From Noviherbaspirillum malthae (GTDB lineage Bacteria > Pseudomonadota > Gammaproteobacteria > Burkholderiales > Burkholderiaceae_D): a stretch of 64,000 nt of DNA. Of the stretch, positions 46,004 to 55,040 are shown one piece after another (positions within the stretch are counted from its first letter, which is position 1; every line of letters starts with the position of its first letter). Location: the NCBI RefSeq assembly GCF_015352985.1, contig NZ_JACYXF010000003.1, positions 62,001 through 126,000 of the forward strand. The letters run 5' to 3'. A program made the translations under genes and the position numbers. Below the pieces are notes generated by a model. The model was given only the letters and a program-made list of their open reading frames with translations, was not told the origin of the DNA and did no database searches.

Positions 46004-47731
46004 TCAGTGCCGCAGTTGCCAGGTGCGTGCCTGCATGGCAACGATTTCCTGCGCGCCCGGCTGGCCCGCACCCACGTTGAAGGCGCTGATGCGCGCCTGC
46101 AGCGGCCCGTTCGGCAATCCGCGCGTATCGAAGTCCATCCACGCACGTGTGCCGTCCGGGGAAACAGTGAACACACCCAGCCGCGGCGCATACCCTGAAG
46201 CCGGCAGCAGTTCGACATTGGCGATGCCGCTGCCTGTCACTTCCAGCCGGGTGACGCCGGTGAGCACCGAGCCTTCGGCAGGCGCAACGGTCAGGTTGGC
46301 GGTGAAGGGCACCGGCGCGGGTGGGGTCGAGCCGTTGCCGATGTTCCAGCGGCGCGGATCCATCGCCACGATTTCCACCGCGCCCGGCTGGCCTGCCGCC
46401 ACATTGAAGGCGCTGATGCGTGCATCGAGCGGCCCGTTGGGCAATGCGCGCGTGTCGAAGTCCAGCCAGGCATAGGTGCGGTCGGCCGTCACGTTGAACA
46501 CGCCCAGGCGCGGGGTATAGCCGGAGGCCGGCAGCAACTCGACATTGCCGATGCCGCTGCCGCGCACTTCCAGCCGGGTAACCCCGGCGATGGTGGCGTT
46601 TGCCGTGGGAGCGCCGACATAAGTGATGTTGAATGGAGCAGGCGGCGGCGCGCTCGTATTGCTGACCTGCCAGCGGCGCGCCGGCATGGCTACCACCTCT
46701 ACCGCATCAGGCTGCCCGGCAGGAACGCTGAAGGCACTGATCCTGACATCGGCAGCGCCATTGGGCAGCGTCCTGGTATCGAAGTCGAGCCAGGCCAGCG
46801 TGCGGTCCGGCGAGATGCTGAAGACGCCCAGCCGCGGCGCATAGCCGTTGGGCGGCAGGAGTTCGGCATTGGCGATGCCGCTGCCGCGGATTTCCAGACG
46901 CACCGTGCCGCTCACCGTCGCGCCGGTCTCGGGCGCCATGGTCACGTTCGCGATGATGGGCACACCGGGTTGCGGCGGATTGGGCAGCGGCTGCGGCGCG
47001 GCGTTGTACGGCGTATAGAGTATGCCGTTGCGGATGTCGGGCAGCACGCGCCCGCGGTTTTCCGGACTTTCGCTGAAGGCTGCCAGCACCTGCGCCGGCG
47101 ACATCACGCCGCGGTCGAGCAGGTCCACCCAGAAGGCCAGGCCGGAGGCATCGGGCTCGCGCTGCAATGCATTGCGGTAGTAGCGCGTCACCAGTTCGGT
47201 ATTGTTCGGCGCGCTGCCGTAGATGGACTTGAATTCAGCGGACTGATAGAAATTGGCGGCGAGCTCGCTGACGTTGGCCACCCTGCCCGTATCCATCATG
47301 TAGATCCAGAAGCCGAGTCCGGCCAGATCGGGCTTGCGGTTGAACGCCGCCTGGTAGAGGCGGTAAACCTGACCGGCATTGCCGTCGATGTCGAGGGCGA
47401 CGACGCCGTCGACGAACACCAGACGGGTATTGTGCTCCAGAGCGTTGATGGTGGTGCCCGAGGCGGAGGTGATGGTTGCGCCGGTCGGCGTGCGGGTGAT
47501 CGTATAGGCGGTATAACTTCCCGGCACGACGAGGTTCTGCCCGGTGCAGCGCGGTTCGACGCTGCAGCTGTTGACCACCCTGCCATCTTCCAGATACAGG
47601 GTGGGACGCAATTGCGTACTGCTTGTTGCTGCGATATCCGCATCGCCGCCGCCGCAGGCTGCAAGCAGCAACGTCACGCCGGCCAGGGACAGGGACCTCA
47701 ACTCCTTCAACATCACCATGCTTCGCTCCAT
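46004..47731 (-). CDS. DUF4214 lipoprotein with three tandem beta repeats
   Basis: 575 residues. A signal peptide ends in the lipobox LLAAC. Residues ~120-215 form a DUF4214 region (LYQAAFNRKPDLAGLGFWIYMMD; RYYRNALQREPDASGLAFW), found in secreted and S-layer-like proteins. Three ~105-residue repeats follow, each with RLEVRGSGI-N-ELLP, GYAPRLGVF, AWLDFDTR-LPNG and GQP-A-E-VAM...RRW; they look Ig-like. It is probably on the cell surface, with a binding or adhesion role by analogy. The start may be MVMLKELRS four codons later. It is monocistronic. Confidence 0.86.
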   Translation of the reverse strand: MERSMVMLKELRSLSLAGVTLLLAACGGGDADIAATSSTQLRPTLYLEDGRVVNSCSVEPRCTGQNLVVPGSYTAYTITRTPTGATITSASGTTINALEHNTRLVFVDGVVALDIDGNAGQVYRLYQAAFNRKPDLAGLGFWIYMMDTGRVANVSELAANFYQSAEFKSIYGSAPNNTELVTRYYRNALQREPDASGLAFWVDLLDRGVMSPAQVLAAFSESPENRGRVLPDIRNGILYTPYNAAPQPLPNPPQPGVPIIANVTMAPETGATVSGTVRLEIRGSGIANAELLPPNGYAPRLGVFSISPDRTLAWLDFDTRTLPNGAADVRISAFSVPAGQPDAVEVVAMPARRWQVSNTSAPPPAPFNITYVGAPTANATIAGVTRLEVRGSGIGNVELLPASGYTPRLGVFNVTADRTYAWLDFDTRALPNGPLDARISAFNVAAGQPGAVEIVAMDPRRWNIGNGSTPPAPVPFTANLTVAPAEGSVLTGVTRLEVTGSGIANVELLPASGYAPRLGVFTVSPDGTRAWMDFDTRGLPNGPLQARISAFNVGAGQPGAQEIVAMQARTWQLRH

Positions 47732-48122
47732 TCAAATAGCCGGCGCATGCGGGCGCCGGCGCCAGTTTTATATTTTTCAGTTGATGCGCCGGCTGCCGCA
47801 GAACGCGGCACGGCGACGTGGCGGCGCATCCGGCAAATGCAGAGCCCCGCCAACGAATTAGGAGTTGATAATTTGGCCATAAGTTTTGACTGACTCTAAG
47901 TAAAGCTTGATGCTTCTCAAGCTTGTGATGCGAACACATCGCGCAAGCGAGCCTCATTCAATTACGGTTTTCCACAGTTGCGCTTCCCGGCGCGCTTGAT
48001 AGTATTCGTGCACTAAACAGCAGTAGGCTGACAATCAGCTAAAACACATCCGCCCGTTCGCATGCCAAGGATGCCGCTGCCTGTCTATGTGTCTAAATAA
48101 TGATTAACGAGGAGAAAGTCAC
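47732..48122. other. Divergent intergenic region with hairpin
   Basis: 391 bases between the DUF4214 and Bug-receptor starts. A perfect 8-bp hairpin, AAGCTTGA-TGCTTC-TCAAGCTT, lies at 47904-47925. The part near 47980-48060 is AT-richer and probably holds the Bug promoter. No known motif identified. Confidence 0.4.
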
Positions 48123-49094
48123 ATGAAGATTCGCTATATCGCAGCCGGTCTCGCCCTGGTCGCCAGTGCCGCAGCCCACGCCCAGGCCAACTATCCTTCC
48201 AAGAACATCACGATGATCGTCCCCTTCGCGGCGGGCGGTCCCACCGATACGGTCGCGCGCCTGATCGCCCAGTCCATGGGCAAGACGCTGAACCAGACGG
48301 TCATCGTCGAGAACGTCGGCGGCGCCGGAGGCACCATCGGCGCAGCTCGCGTCGCCAAGGCCGATCCGGACGGCTACACCATCTTCCTGCACCACATCGG
48401 CCAGTCCACCGCGCCCGCGCTGTACCGCAAGCTGAGCTACAACGCCATCGACAGCTTCGAGCCGATCGGCCTGGTGACCGACGTGCCGATGACCTTCGTC
48501 GCGCGCAAGGACTTCCCGGCCAAGGACTTCAAGGAACTGATCTCCTACGTGAAGGCCAACAAGGCCAAGGTCACCTATGCCAACGCCGGCGTCGGCTCCG
48601 CGTCGCACCTGTGCGGCATGCTGTTCATGTCCGCCATCGAAACCGAACTGACCACCGTCCCCTACAAGGGCACCGGCCCGGCGATGAATGATCTGCTCGG
48701 CGGCCAGGTCGACATCATGTGCGACCAGACCACCAATACCACCAGCCACATCAAGGGCGGCAAGATCAAGGCCTACGTGGCAACGACCAAGAACCGCGTG
48801 CCTTCCCTGCCTGATATCCCGACCACGACCGAAGCCGGCCTGCCGAACTTCCAGGTTGCGGTCTGGCACGGCCTGTATGCGCCGAAGAGCACGCCGAAGC
48901 CCGTGGTCGACAAGCTGGCCGGCGCGCTGCAAACCGCATTGAAGGATCCGACCGTCAAGCAGCGTTTCGCCGACCTCGGCACCGAGCCGGTCGCGGAAAA
49001 CCGCGCCACCCCGGAAGCGCTGCGTACCTTCCTCAAGTCCGAGATCGACAAGTGGACCCCTATCATCAAGAAGGCAGGCGTCTACGCGGACTGA
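48123..49094 (+). CDS. Bug-family tripartite tricarboxylate receptor
   Basis: A 323-residue periplasmic binding protein of the Bug (TctC-like) family. The signal peptide ends at SAAAHAQA; NYPSKNITMIVPFAAGGPTDTVARLIAQ and VENVGGAGGTIGA are the family hallmarks, followed by GYTIFLHHIG and PYKGTGPAMNDLLGGQVDIM. It captures carboxylates or related small molecules. No tctA/tctB membrane genes are nearby, as is common for the numerous orphan Bug proteins in Burkholderiales. GAGGAGAAAG precedes the start; a terminator follows at 49186. Confidence 0.94.
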   Translation: MKIRYIAAGLALVASAAAHAQANYPSKNITMIVPFAAGGPTDTVARLIAQSMGKTLNQTVIVENVGGAGGTIGAARVAKADPDGYTIFLHHIGQSTAPALYRKLSYNAIDSFEPIGLVTDVPMTFVARKDFPAKDFKELISYVKANKAKVTYANAGVGSASHLCGMLFMSAIETELTTVPYKGTGPAMNDLLGGQVDIMCDQTTNTTSHIKGGKIKAYVATTKNRVPSLPDIPTTTEAGLPNFQVAVWHGLYAPKSTPKPVVDKLAGALQTALKDPTVKQRFADLGTEPVAENRATPEALRTFLKSEIDKWTPIIKKAGVYAD

Positions 49095-49185
49095 TGCCCG
49101 CCTGACACGCGTCACCTGCACTCAGGCGCTGGCCCGCAGCGTAGACAGCGGACGCAGCGCCTGATCGCGCAACGGTTCAACAGGC

Positions 49186-49210
49186 ACGGCCCGGTTCTTC
49201 ACCGGGCCGT
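49186..49210 (+). terminator. Terminator hairpin after Bug receptor gene
   Basis: ACGGCCCGGT, loop TCTTC, ACCGGGCCGT, then ACTTCCTTATT. The remaining bases to 49561 hold no gene that I can support. Confidence 0.7.
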
Positions 49211-49561
49211 ACTTCCTTATTCAGCCCCTTCACCACCTCTCCAGTTCCATCCCGGCGTTCGGGATGACCACCGTGCGCCTCGTGCCCCGGGAAGCGGTGT
49301 CCTGCTCATCTTCCGCAGCCTGAAATATGCGGAGCATTGCAAGCGTCCGCATGCAGTTTCCAAACTGGATGCAATAACCCTTCTGCCGATGGAACTTTGC
49401 AATGCGGCATGCCACACATCCATCAACAGGATGACGCCTTCACCACGGCCCGATATCCCGAATGCGTTGTCCGCGCCGTCGCACGGCGAACAGATGCTGC
49501 ATCGACAGCAGGCAACGCACCAACGAACCGAACTGAACCGTATGCCGACAGGGAGCGCCCG

Positions 49562-49978
49562 ATGAATCTGCTGATGAATGACCGACCCCGTTTCGAAACC
49601 GACCGCTTTATCGTGATTCTCCTGACTCCGTCGGATGCGCGCAGGCTTCTTGAGGTTCTGCTTCAGGACGAACCGCTTGCCGCACGCGTGCCCTGGTTGA
49701 ACGACAAGACCCAGGACGGAGCGCTGCAGGAAGCCTATGCGATAGGATTGCAGGCGGCAGCCGGAACCATCAAGGTATGGGGCATCTTTTCGAAAGAACT
49801 GCAGGAGCAGGTAGGCGCCATGATTGCCAGGAATACGCCGGAGGGGATCGACGTCGAAGCACTGGTCGCGTCCCGATACTGGAGCAACGAGGTGATAGAA
49901 GAGGCGAGCGAACCGTTGATGGAATGGCTGGAAGAGAACTCGGAAGTCATCGACACCATTCCCACCCTCCTTCATTGA
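49562..49978 (+). CDS. GNAT-like small protein
   Basis: 138 residues from MNLLMNDRPRFETDRF, with GGGAG upstream. The opening FETDRFIVILLTPSDARRLLEVLLQD, then KVWGIFSK and MIARNTPEGIDVEALVASRYWSNEV, resembles a GNAT acetyltransferase N-terminal half, with a compact acidic end. The length is at the lower limit for GNAT, and the C-terminal strands look shortened. In-frame upstream residues look non-coding. Acceptor unknown. Confidence 0.65.
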   Translation: MNLLMNDRPRFETDRFIVILLTPSDARRLLEVLLQDEPLAARVPWLNDKTQDGALQEAYAIGLQAAAGTIKVWGIFSKELQEQVGAMIARNTPEGIDVEALVASRYWSNEVIEEASEPLMEWLEENSEVIDTIPTLLH

Positions 49979-50106
49979 ATGCGCCGTTCCCCCGATGATG
50001 GCTGCCGGGCGCATGCGCTCTTGTGCAAGCTCAAGGCCGAGCCTGCCGGCAGGTCTACCGTGGGCAGACGCCGGCCAGCATGCCGGCATGCGATACGGAG
50101 GCCGGC

Positions 50107-50397
50107 ATGGATTTCGGCAGGCACACTTATTACTTCGCCTGTCCGCGTCCTGCTTGCGGAGAGGTGTACGAGGTTTTTGAGATCGCTCTCCGCAATGACG
50201 ACGGCAGGCATGAGCACGGGCACCGGCATGGCCTGCTGGCCTGTCCCTGCTGCGGCTGGGTGGTGCATCTCCGTGCGCCGGTGCTTGCCATCCGCTGCGT
50301 TCTGGGAGACGAGGAGCAGGCTGCCGTGCGCCGCCTGGCCTCGTGCCGCACCGGGCGGCTTGACGTCGCCGCGCGGCTTGATTTCGAACAGGAATGA
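50107..50397 (+). CDS. Zinc-ribbon-like small protein
   Basis: 96 residues starting MDFGRHTYYFACPRPACGEVY. CPRPAC and CPCC pairs (about residues 12-17 and 51-54) could bind zinc in a ribbon fold. A His-rich stretch (DDGRHEHGHRHGLL) lies between them. GGAGGCC precedes the start. It is followed by an intrinsic terminator. No family name is recognised; a role in metal or nucleic-acid binding is only suggested. Confidence 0.55.
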   Translation: MDFGRHTYYFACPRPACGEVYEVFEIALRNDDGRHEHGHRHGLLACPCCGWVVHLRAPVLAIRCVLGDEEQAAVRRLASCRTGRLDVAARLDFEQE

Positions 50398-50470
50398 AGA
50401 ACGCTCGCCATCCATGCTGATGACATCGAACGCGCGAGCGAAAGCGTTGGGAACCTCTGCTTAAAAGAAA

Positions 50471-50496
50471 GCCCGCGTACCGGTCGGGACGCGGGC
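50471..50496. terminator. Terminator-like hairpin
   Basis: GCCCGCGT, 10-base loop, ACGCGGGC, flanked by AAAAGAAA on the left and GGGGCTTTT on the right. It ends the zinc-ribbon transcript. The rest of the 438-base gap to 50835 holds only the presumed promoter of the DUF4148 gene. Confidence 0.6.
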
Positions 50497-50835
50497 AAGA
50501 ACGGGGCTTTTCCTAGGAGAGTTGCTACATCTTCAGCTTAGTCTTTGCCTCGGATGCGGGCTTAGCCTTTCTCAAGCCTGAAACACACGCTTACATGCCT
50601 TACATTTTTCCGCCCATGCAAAGCCTTCCGGCCTGGCGCAGCCGTGATTTATTCCTGAATCAGAAATAAAGCATTGCGGAAAAAGCCGTTTATCGCATCG
50701 ATCGCAATGATTAGACTTCACTCCATCGATGAGCACACAACAAAACGCGTGCGACTCACCGAGGCAAGCCCCGACGGCAAATTTTGCCCGCGCCGCCGAG
50801 ACTGGGTCACCAACCGTTATTGATGGAGAATGAAA

Positions 50836-51210
50836 ATGAAAGCCAAACAACTGATCGCCGCAATCGCCGTTTTCGCCGCAGCAGGCTCCGCCCTCGCCGA
50901 CCAGACTTATCCCTACGTCGATTTCAGCGGCTTCAAGTCGACCAAGACCCGCGCCGAAGTGATGGCCGAACTGCGCGACAGCCAGGCCAGCGGCCAGATC
51001 GCCGGCGGCAATGAATTCACTGCGCCGGATGCGAAATTCGTATCCACCAAGACTCGCGCTCAAGTCATGGCCGAACTCGAGCAGGCTCAGGAAGACGGTT
51101 CCTATGCGCTGGCGCAGCAGGAATTCGACGGCCAGTATCCCGGCCTGCAGCACCGCGGCAATGCCGGCACCCGCCTGGCGGGCCAGGGTAGCGCCGACCG
51201 CGTCAACTGA
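50836..51210 (+). CDS. DUF4148 periplasmic protein
   Basis: 124 residues. A signal peptide ends ...AGSALA|DQTYP. Two TKTRAEVMAEL / TKTRAQVMAEL repeats (about residues 36 and 72) mark DUF4148, abundant small exported proteins of Burkholderiales with unknown function. GGAG lies 7 bases before ATG 50836; an ATG two codons earlier is also possible. Monocistronic by appearance. Proteins of this family often come in several copies and respond to growth conditions, but nothing here shows the regulation. Confidence 0.9.
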   Translation: MKAKQLIAAIAVFAAAGSALADQTYPYVDFSGFKSTKTRAEVMAELRDSQASGQIAGGNEFTAPDAKFVSTKTRAQVMAELEQAQEDGSYALAQQEFDGQYPGLQHRGNAGTRLAGQGSADRVN

Positions 51211-51369
51211 TGCGGCCAAGCCGGGGCGGCGACGCTGGCGCCTGACGCCGTGTCGCCTGCCCCATAGCAGGACAGCAAGACAACAACACAACGGCCAAGG
51301 GTCTTGACCCTGTAGCCGCTACAGGGAGTTCAATGACGGTGGAATGCAACTGTATCGAGCGAGACAGAC

Positions 51370-51708
51370 ATGAAACCTGCATTGAAGAACGCCTTCGACG
51401 CCGAAATGGCGGCAGCCATCCACGCTTACCGCCAGGGCCGGTTCGACCGGTCGTTCGGCCATCTTGAAACCGCCCATGTGCTCGGCCAGCGCCATGTGCT
51501 GGCACATGTCGAGACCCATTGGTGGATGCTGAAGATCGGCCTGAAACGCCGTTCCCTGCAAGAAGTGAGCGGACAGGCGGCGCGCATCCTGCTCGGCGCC
51601 CTCGGTTCGGCGGTCGGCGTGGTCCCTGTCGGCAACACCGGCGGCACCAATATCAGCATGTTCAAGCGCCTGCCGATCGACCGCGACTTGCAGGACCTCC
51701 TCCGGTAA
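51370..51708 (+). CDS. DUF3703-family protein
   Basis: 112 residues. FDAEMAAAIHAYRQGRFDRSFGHLETAHVLGQRHVLAHVETHWWML is the conserved helical, His/Trp-rich core of DUF3703. The C-terminal half has a small-residue stretch ILLGALGSAVGVVPVGNTGGTNISMF. Function unknown; the family is often seen near metal-homeostasis or stress genes. It converges with the YkvA gene, 6 bases between ends. Confidence 0.85.
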   Translation: MKPALKNAFDAEMAAAIHAYRQGRFDRSFGHLETAHVLGQRHVLAHVETHWWMLKIGLKRRSLQEVSGQAARILLGALGSAVGVVPVGNTGGTNISMFKRLPIDRDLQDLLR

Positions 51709-51714
51709 GAATCC

Positions 51715-52101
51715 TTACCGATACCAGTACCAGGCCGCCCCGACGAGCACGGCCAGCCAGAGCAGCACGATGGCGATGGCGCCGGCACGGCTGCTCGGCC
51801 GGGATTTTTTCTCTTCCATCCATGCCTCGGCCTGCGCCCGGCATTCCTGCACGACATGCGGCGGGATGAGCCGCACCGCCAGCCAGATCAGCGACGGCAG
51901 CAGAAGCACGTCATCGATATAGCCCAGCACCGGCACGAAATCCGGAATCAAGTCGATGGGACTCAATGCATAAGCCACCGTGAAGACGCAGATCGCCTTG
52001 GCAAGCAAGGGCGTATCGGGATGCCGGCGGGCGAACCACAGCATGAGCGCGTCGCGCTTGATGCGGCGCGCCCAGTTCCTGACCGATTCTGCAAGCGGCA
52101 T
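51715..52101 (-). CDS. YkvA/DUF1232-family membrane protein
   Basis: 128 residues. The DUF1232 core is ALSPIDLIPDFVPVLGYIDDVLLLPSLIWLAVRLIP (about 45-80), and a C-terminal membrane helix (AIAIVLLWLAVLVGAAWYW) follows a charged linker. GGAAGGGCGAG precedes ATG 52101. The frame is open far upstream, but that part overlaps the VOC gene on the other strand and is not coding. Function unknown; a membrane-associated small protein. Confidence 0.85.
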   Translation of the reverse strand: MPLAESVRNWARRIKRDALMLWFARRHPDTPLLAKAICVFTVAYALSPIDLIPDFVPVLGYIDDVLLLPSLIWLAVRLIPPHVVQECRAQAEAWMEEKKSRPSSRAGAIAIVLLWLAVLVGAAWYWYR

Positions 52102-52242
52102 CTCGCCCTTCCTTCCTGTTTCATGAGGCTGCACAGCATACGTGATCCGCACCTTCCTGTCATAAGGATGAAGCAAGGCCTTGCCCTTGACATGCCGCAC
52201 GCGGCCGCGATAGCTTCGGCCATTGTCCCTACCGCTATCGAC

Positions 52243-52659
52243 ATGGATTTTCTGGTCAACATCGACGTCGACGATCTGCAAAAGGCGGTGGCCTTCTATT
52301 GTGCCGCTTTTGGCCTGCGCGCCGGCCGCCGTCTCGGCCCCAGCGTGGTGGAAATGCTCGGCGGCCCTATTCCGATTTATCTGCTGCAAAAGGAAGCGGG
52401 TTCTCAGGCATCGGCCACGGGCACGCAGCTGCGCAGCTACCGGCGACACTGGACTCCGGTGCATCTGGATTTCACCGTGGCAGACATCGAAAGCGCGGTG
52501 CGCGATGCGGTTCTGGCAGGCGCATCGTCCGAATCGCCGGTTACGACGCATGCCTGGGGCAAGCTGGCGCTGATGGGCGATCCGTTCGGCAACGGCTTCT
52601 GCTTCGTGCAATTCCTCGGCCGCGGCTATGACGAGATCGCCGGGGATGGTGCACAATGA
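52243..52659 (+). CDS. VOC-family (glyoxalase/bleomycin-resistance fold) protein
   Basis: 138 residues with two beta-alpha-beta-beta-beta modules: VNIDVDDLQKAVAFYCAAFGLRAGRRLG, then PVHLDFTVADIESAVRDAVLAGAS and LALMGDPFGNGFCFVQFLGRGYDE. Such proteins bind a metal and act as glyoxalases, dioxygenases or resistance proteins. The start at 52243 lacks a clear ribosome site. It is divergent from the YkvA gene (142 bases between starts). Substrate unknown. Confidence 0.82.
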   Translation: MDFLVNIDVDDLQKAVAFYCAAFGLRAGRRLGPSVVEMLGGPIPIYLLQKEAGSQASATGTQLRSYRRHWTPVHLDFTVADIESAVRDAVLAGASSESPVTTHAWGKLALMGDPFGNGFCFVQFLGRGYDEIAGDGAQ

Positions 52660-52973
52660 ATGCGCCGCGGATGCCGGCACGGCCAGCACAATGCCTGAGC
52701 CAAAGGTGTGAAGGTACGCGTCACTCGCCAGCGCATGGTCGGAAGCATCGCCCGACACAGTGATGCGGACATAGCAGCCGGAGTAACGCCCGGCCATCCG
52801 TGGCCTCTTCATGATGCCGCATTGATCGCAATGAACGCCGCGCAATGAGTGCCGCGCCGTTTACTTGTTTTTGCATAAATCGGCAAAACTTCGTTGGCCC
52901 TAATCTGTAAAGCTCGTCTTACCAGCGTCCTGCAATTCTCATTGCTACCCAACACTTAACTACAGGATTCACC
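52660..52973. other. Intergenic, 314 bases
   Basis: Spacer between the VOC gene and the 55-residue gene, without a supported ORF. Its right-hand part (52850-52960) is AT-richer and likely carries the promoter of the small gene. Confidence 0.35.
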
Positions 52974-53141
52974 ATGCATCTCGAACGCTCCGTGCCCATG
53001 CACCTGCTTACCGACCTTCTTGAAAGATGGAAATCGTCGATTCATGTTGAAGATATTGGCGGCGAGAATGAACGGGAATCCGTAAGAGCCTTTACGCTGC
53101 AGAAATGCATTGAAGAACTGGAGTCCGCTATCCAGAAATAA
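52974..53141 (+). CDS. Small hypothetical protein (55 residues)
   Basis: MHLERSVPMHLLTDLLERWK..., ending KCIEELESAIQK. AGGATT lies 5-8 bases before ATG 52974. Acidic and helical, with alternating leucines (possible short coiled coil). No membrane segment. It is followed by the GGA-rich region with a plus-strand terminator at 53313. Family not recognised. Confidence 0.55.
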   Translation: MHLERSVPMHLLTDLLERWKSSIHVEDIGGENERESVRAFTLQKCIEELESAIQK

Positions 53142-53240
53142 TCATTCGCGGCAATACACTGCGGCATGCCAGGACAAGTTGCGAAAAGCTGGGGCAGGCT
53201 GCAACAACGCACGAAACAGATTGCAAAAGACACAAAAAAA

Positions 53241-53338
53241 CCCGCTGCTCATGTCGAGGCAGCGGGAGAATCCAACAGGAGTTGGAGGAGACAGTTGAGA
53301 GATAGGGATGGTGGCTTGGATTTCAAGCCTCTTTTTTT
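53241..53338 (+). ncRNA. Candidate GGA-rich small RNA or 3' UTR
   Basis: Starts with hairpin CCCGCTGC/GCAGCGGG (53241-53266), then hairpin TCCAAC-AGGA-GTTGGA with AGGA in the loop, several more GGA motifs, and a plus-strand intrinsic terminator GGCTTG-GATTT-CAAGCC followed by TCTTTTTTT (53313-53338). GGA in a hairpin loop is the CsrA/RsmA binding pattern. It could be an sRNA or the 3' UTR of the 55-residue gene. A run of seven A before the first hairpin also makes it an intrinsic terminator on the minus strand. Confidence 0.4.
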
Positions 53339-53403
53339 ATCTATGAAGCGATTTTTTCAGAACTTCCATGCCGCGCAATCATCATGTGAATGTGGAGGCT
53401 GTT

Positions 53404-53730
53404 ATGGATGCCAACGGAATCAAGTACCGAAGCCAGGACCTCCTGGTCTTGAAGAAAACGATTTGCGAAGAGCTTGCAAGAGTGAAAGAAGTATTGGCAC
53501 GCTTGCAATACCGGCACCAGCAAAAAGTTGCGCCGGATTTGTCGAAAGACGAGCTTCTCGAGATATTTCACGAAGAACACGAACGCCTGTTCAGTCAACT
53601 GCAGGCGATCGATGCAAGCCTGCTCAAGGCGGAAGAGGGCAGCGCCCCGGGACTGCTGGCGCAGCATCGCCAGATCGAACGCTGGCGCAACACCTTGGCC
53701 GCGCCGCCGCAATCGACATTGACGCGCTGA
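53404..53730 (+). CDS. Hypothetical coiled-coil protein (108 residues)
   Basis: Starts MDANGIKYRSQDLLVLKK with GGAGG 7 bases upstream. Almost entirely helical: KTICEELARVKEVLARLQ and ELLEIFHEEHERLFSQLQAI suggest a two-helix coiled coil. The end (PPQSTLTR) is disordered. No known domain. It converges with the glycosidase gene, 65 bases between ends. The minus-strand frame over it is an overlap artefact. Confidence 0.6.
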   Translation: MDANGIKYRSQDLLVLKKTICEELARVKEVLARLQYRHQQKVAPDLSKDELLEIFHEEHERLFSQLQAIDASLLKAEEGSAPGLLAQHRQIERWRNTLAAPPQSTLTR

Positions 53731-53795
53731 ACGATATGTCATCGGGCGGCATCAATCGATAGATGCATGCCCCATCCGGGCTGATTTCACATCAC

Positions 53796-55040
53796 CTACG
53801 ACCAGTTGCGGTCCGGCTGCTTGTTCAGCCGATGCGCGGCATCGACGACATCCTGCAGTTCCACCGGGTCGCTGAACGGATCTTCGTCGAGGGCAACGAC
53901 ACGGTTAAGCTCCTTCTGCCAGCGCCGCAGCTCCCGAATGTAATCCTCGTCCGGCGCCCGCCTCAGATCGCCGTTATCTTCGACCAGATCGCATATGCCG
54001 TTGTGCAGCCATTCCCCGGTATGCCAGTCGGGCATGTCGACTGCCGGGAACAGGCAAATGCCCTGCAGGTCCATTCCCCGGGCAACTGCCGCCAGCGATT
54101 CTTCCGTGACGTCCTTGAGCCATGCGGCGCGCCCCTGCCGCATGCCGCTGGTTTCACCAATGATCATCGGACGCCGATAGCGCTGCCATACGTTGCCCAG
54201 CAGTTCGCACAGAGGCACGATGCGGTCGTCCTCCGGATCGAGTGCGGCATGCGGACCGTGCTCGCGGTACTCCATCTGTCCGAAGGAGTAGTTGTTGGCG
54301 CCGACGATATCGAGAATCTCGGGCGCGCCGCCCAGTTCGGGATGAACGCGGCCGCACAGGATGTCCCAGGCAAGATAGGTATCGACATAGGTTTCATGGT
54401 GCGCGGCCTCGATGAGATCGGGCCGGTCGCGCGGCGCGACGACCTGCACCAGCGGATCGACATGCACCATGCGCGCGCCGGAATCGACTTCGCGAATCGC
54501 ATTCACACCGGCGATTGCGGCGCGGCACAGCGCCACGCGCAACTGCATCCGGTCGGCGCGGGTACGGCGGTAAGGCGCGATCCAGCCCCACTCGCCGGCG
54601 CAAAAGGAAAAGAAGGTGATCTCGTTGATCGGCGTGAAGAAGTGCGGACCGTGCAGCCTGGGGATCACGTATTCGGCGGCAGCCCGGCAATAGGCGGCGA
54701 AGCGCTCGGTGAAGGCCGGCGTGAAGGGATCGAGATCATCGGGATAGCCGTAATGGCACATGTCCCAGATCGGGATCACCTTGCTGGCCTGCATTGCCTC
54801 GATGAAGGGATCCAGCATGGAAAAATCGAGTTGCCCGTGCCGGTCGGCAAGCGGCCATGGAATCGCTTCGCGCGCCACGGCGATGCCCAAGGCATGCAGC
54901 AGGCGGTAATCTTCCATGACATGACGGTCATGCCGGGTTTCGGCCACCAGGTTGCGGCGCTGGCGGTCCTTCCACAAAAAGGTGGAGCACTCAAAGCCTG
55001 ACAGGAAAAAAGTCGGGAAGATGCCTGGATGCTTCGCCAT
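53796..55040 (-). CDS. GH1-like glycoside hydrolase
   Basis: 414 residues resembling family-1 beta-glycosidases (TIM barrel). It begins FFLSGFECSTFLWKDRQRRNL; the general acid is the Glu of FFTPINEITFFSF, and a likely nucleophile is the Glu of MIIGETSGMRQ. HDRHVMEDYRLLHALGIAVAREAIPW and the DMCHYGYPDDL segment are family-like. Length is somewhat short for GH1 (~450). No signal peptide, so cytosolic. ATG 55040 has GGAGACG upstream. It is divergent from the LOV kinase with 354 bases between starts. Substrate not predictable; it could also be a glycosidase-like carbohydrate enzyme of unknown role. Confidence 0.82.
   Translation of the reverse strand: MAKHPGIFPTFFLSGFECSTFLWKDRQRRNLVAETRHDRHVMEDYRLLHALGIAVAREAIPWPLADRHGQLDFSMLDPFIEAMQASKVIPIWDMCHYGYPDDLDPFTPAFTERFAAYCRAAAEYVIPRLHGPHFFTPINEITFFSFCAGEWGWIAPYRRTRADRMQLRVALCRAAIAGVNAIREVDSGARMVHVDPLVQVVAPRDRPDLIEAAHHETYVDTYLAWDILCGRVHPELGGAPEILDIVGANNYSFGQMEYREHGPHAALDPEDDRIVPLCELLGNVWQRYRRPMIIGETSGMRQGRAAWLKDVTEESLAAVARGMDLQGICLFPAVDMPDWHTGEWLHNGICDLVEDNGDLRRAPDEDYIRELRRWQKELNRVVALDEDPFSDPVELQDVVDAAHRLNKQPDRNWS

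Noticed and set aside
50572..51291. 239-codon minus-strand frame over the DUF4148 gene
   Set aside because: The plus strand encodes a signal peptide and two clear DUF4148 repeats.
53341..53742. 133-codon minus-strand frame opposite the coiled-coil gene
   Set aside because: The plus-strand frame has a GGAGG site and a helical heptad-like sequence; the minus frame looks like its shadow.
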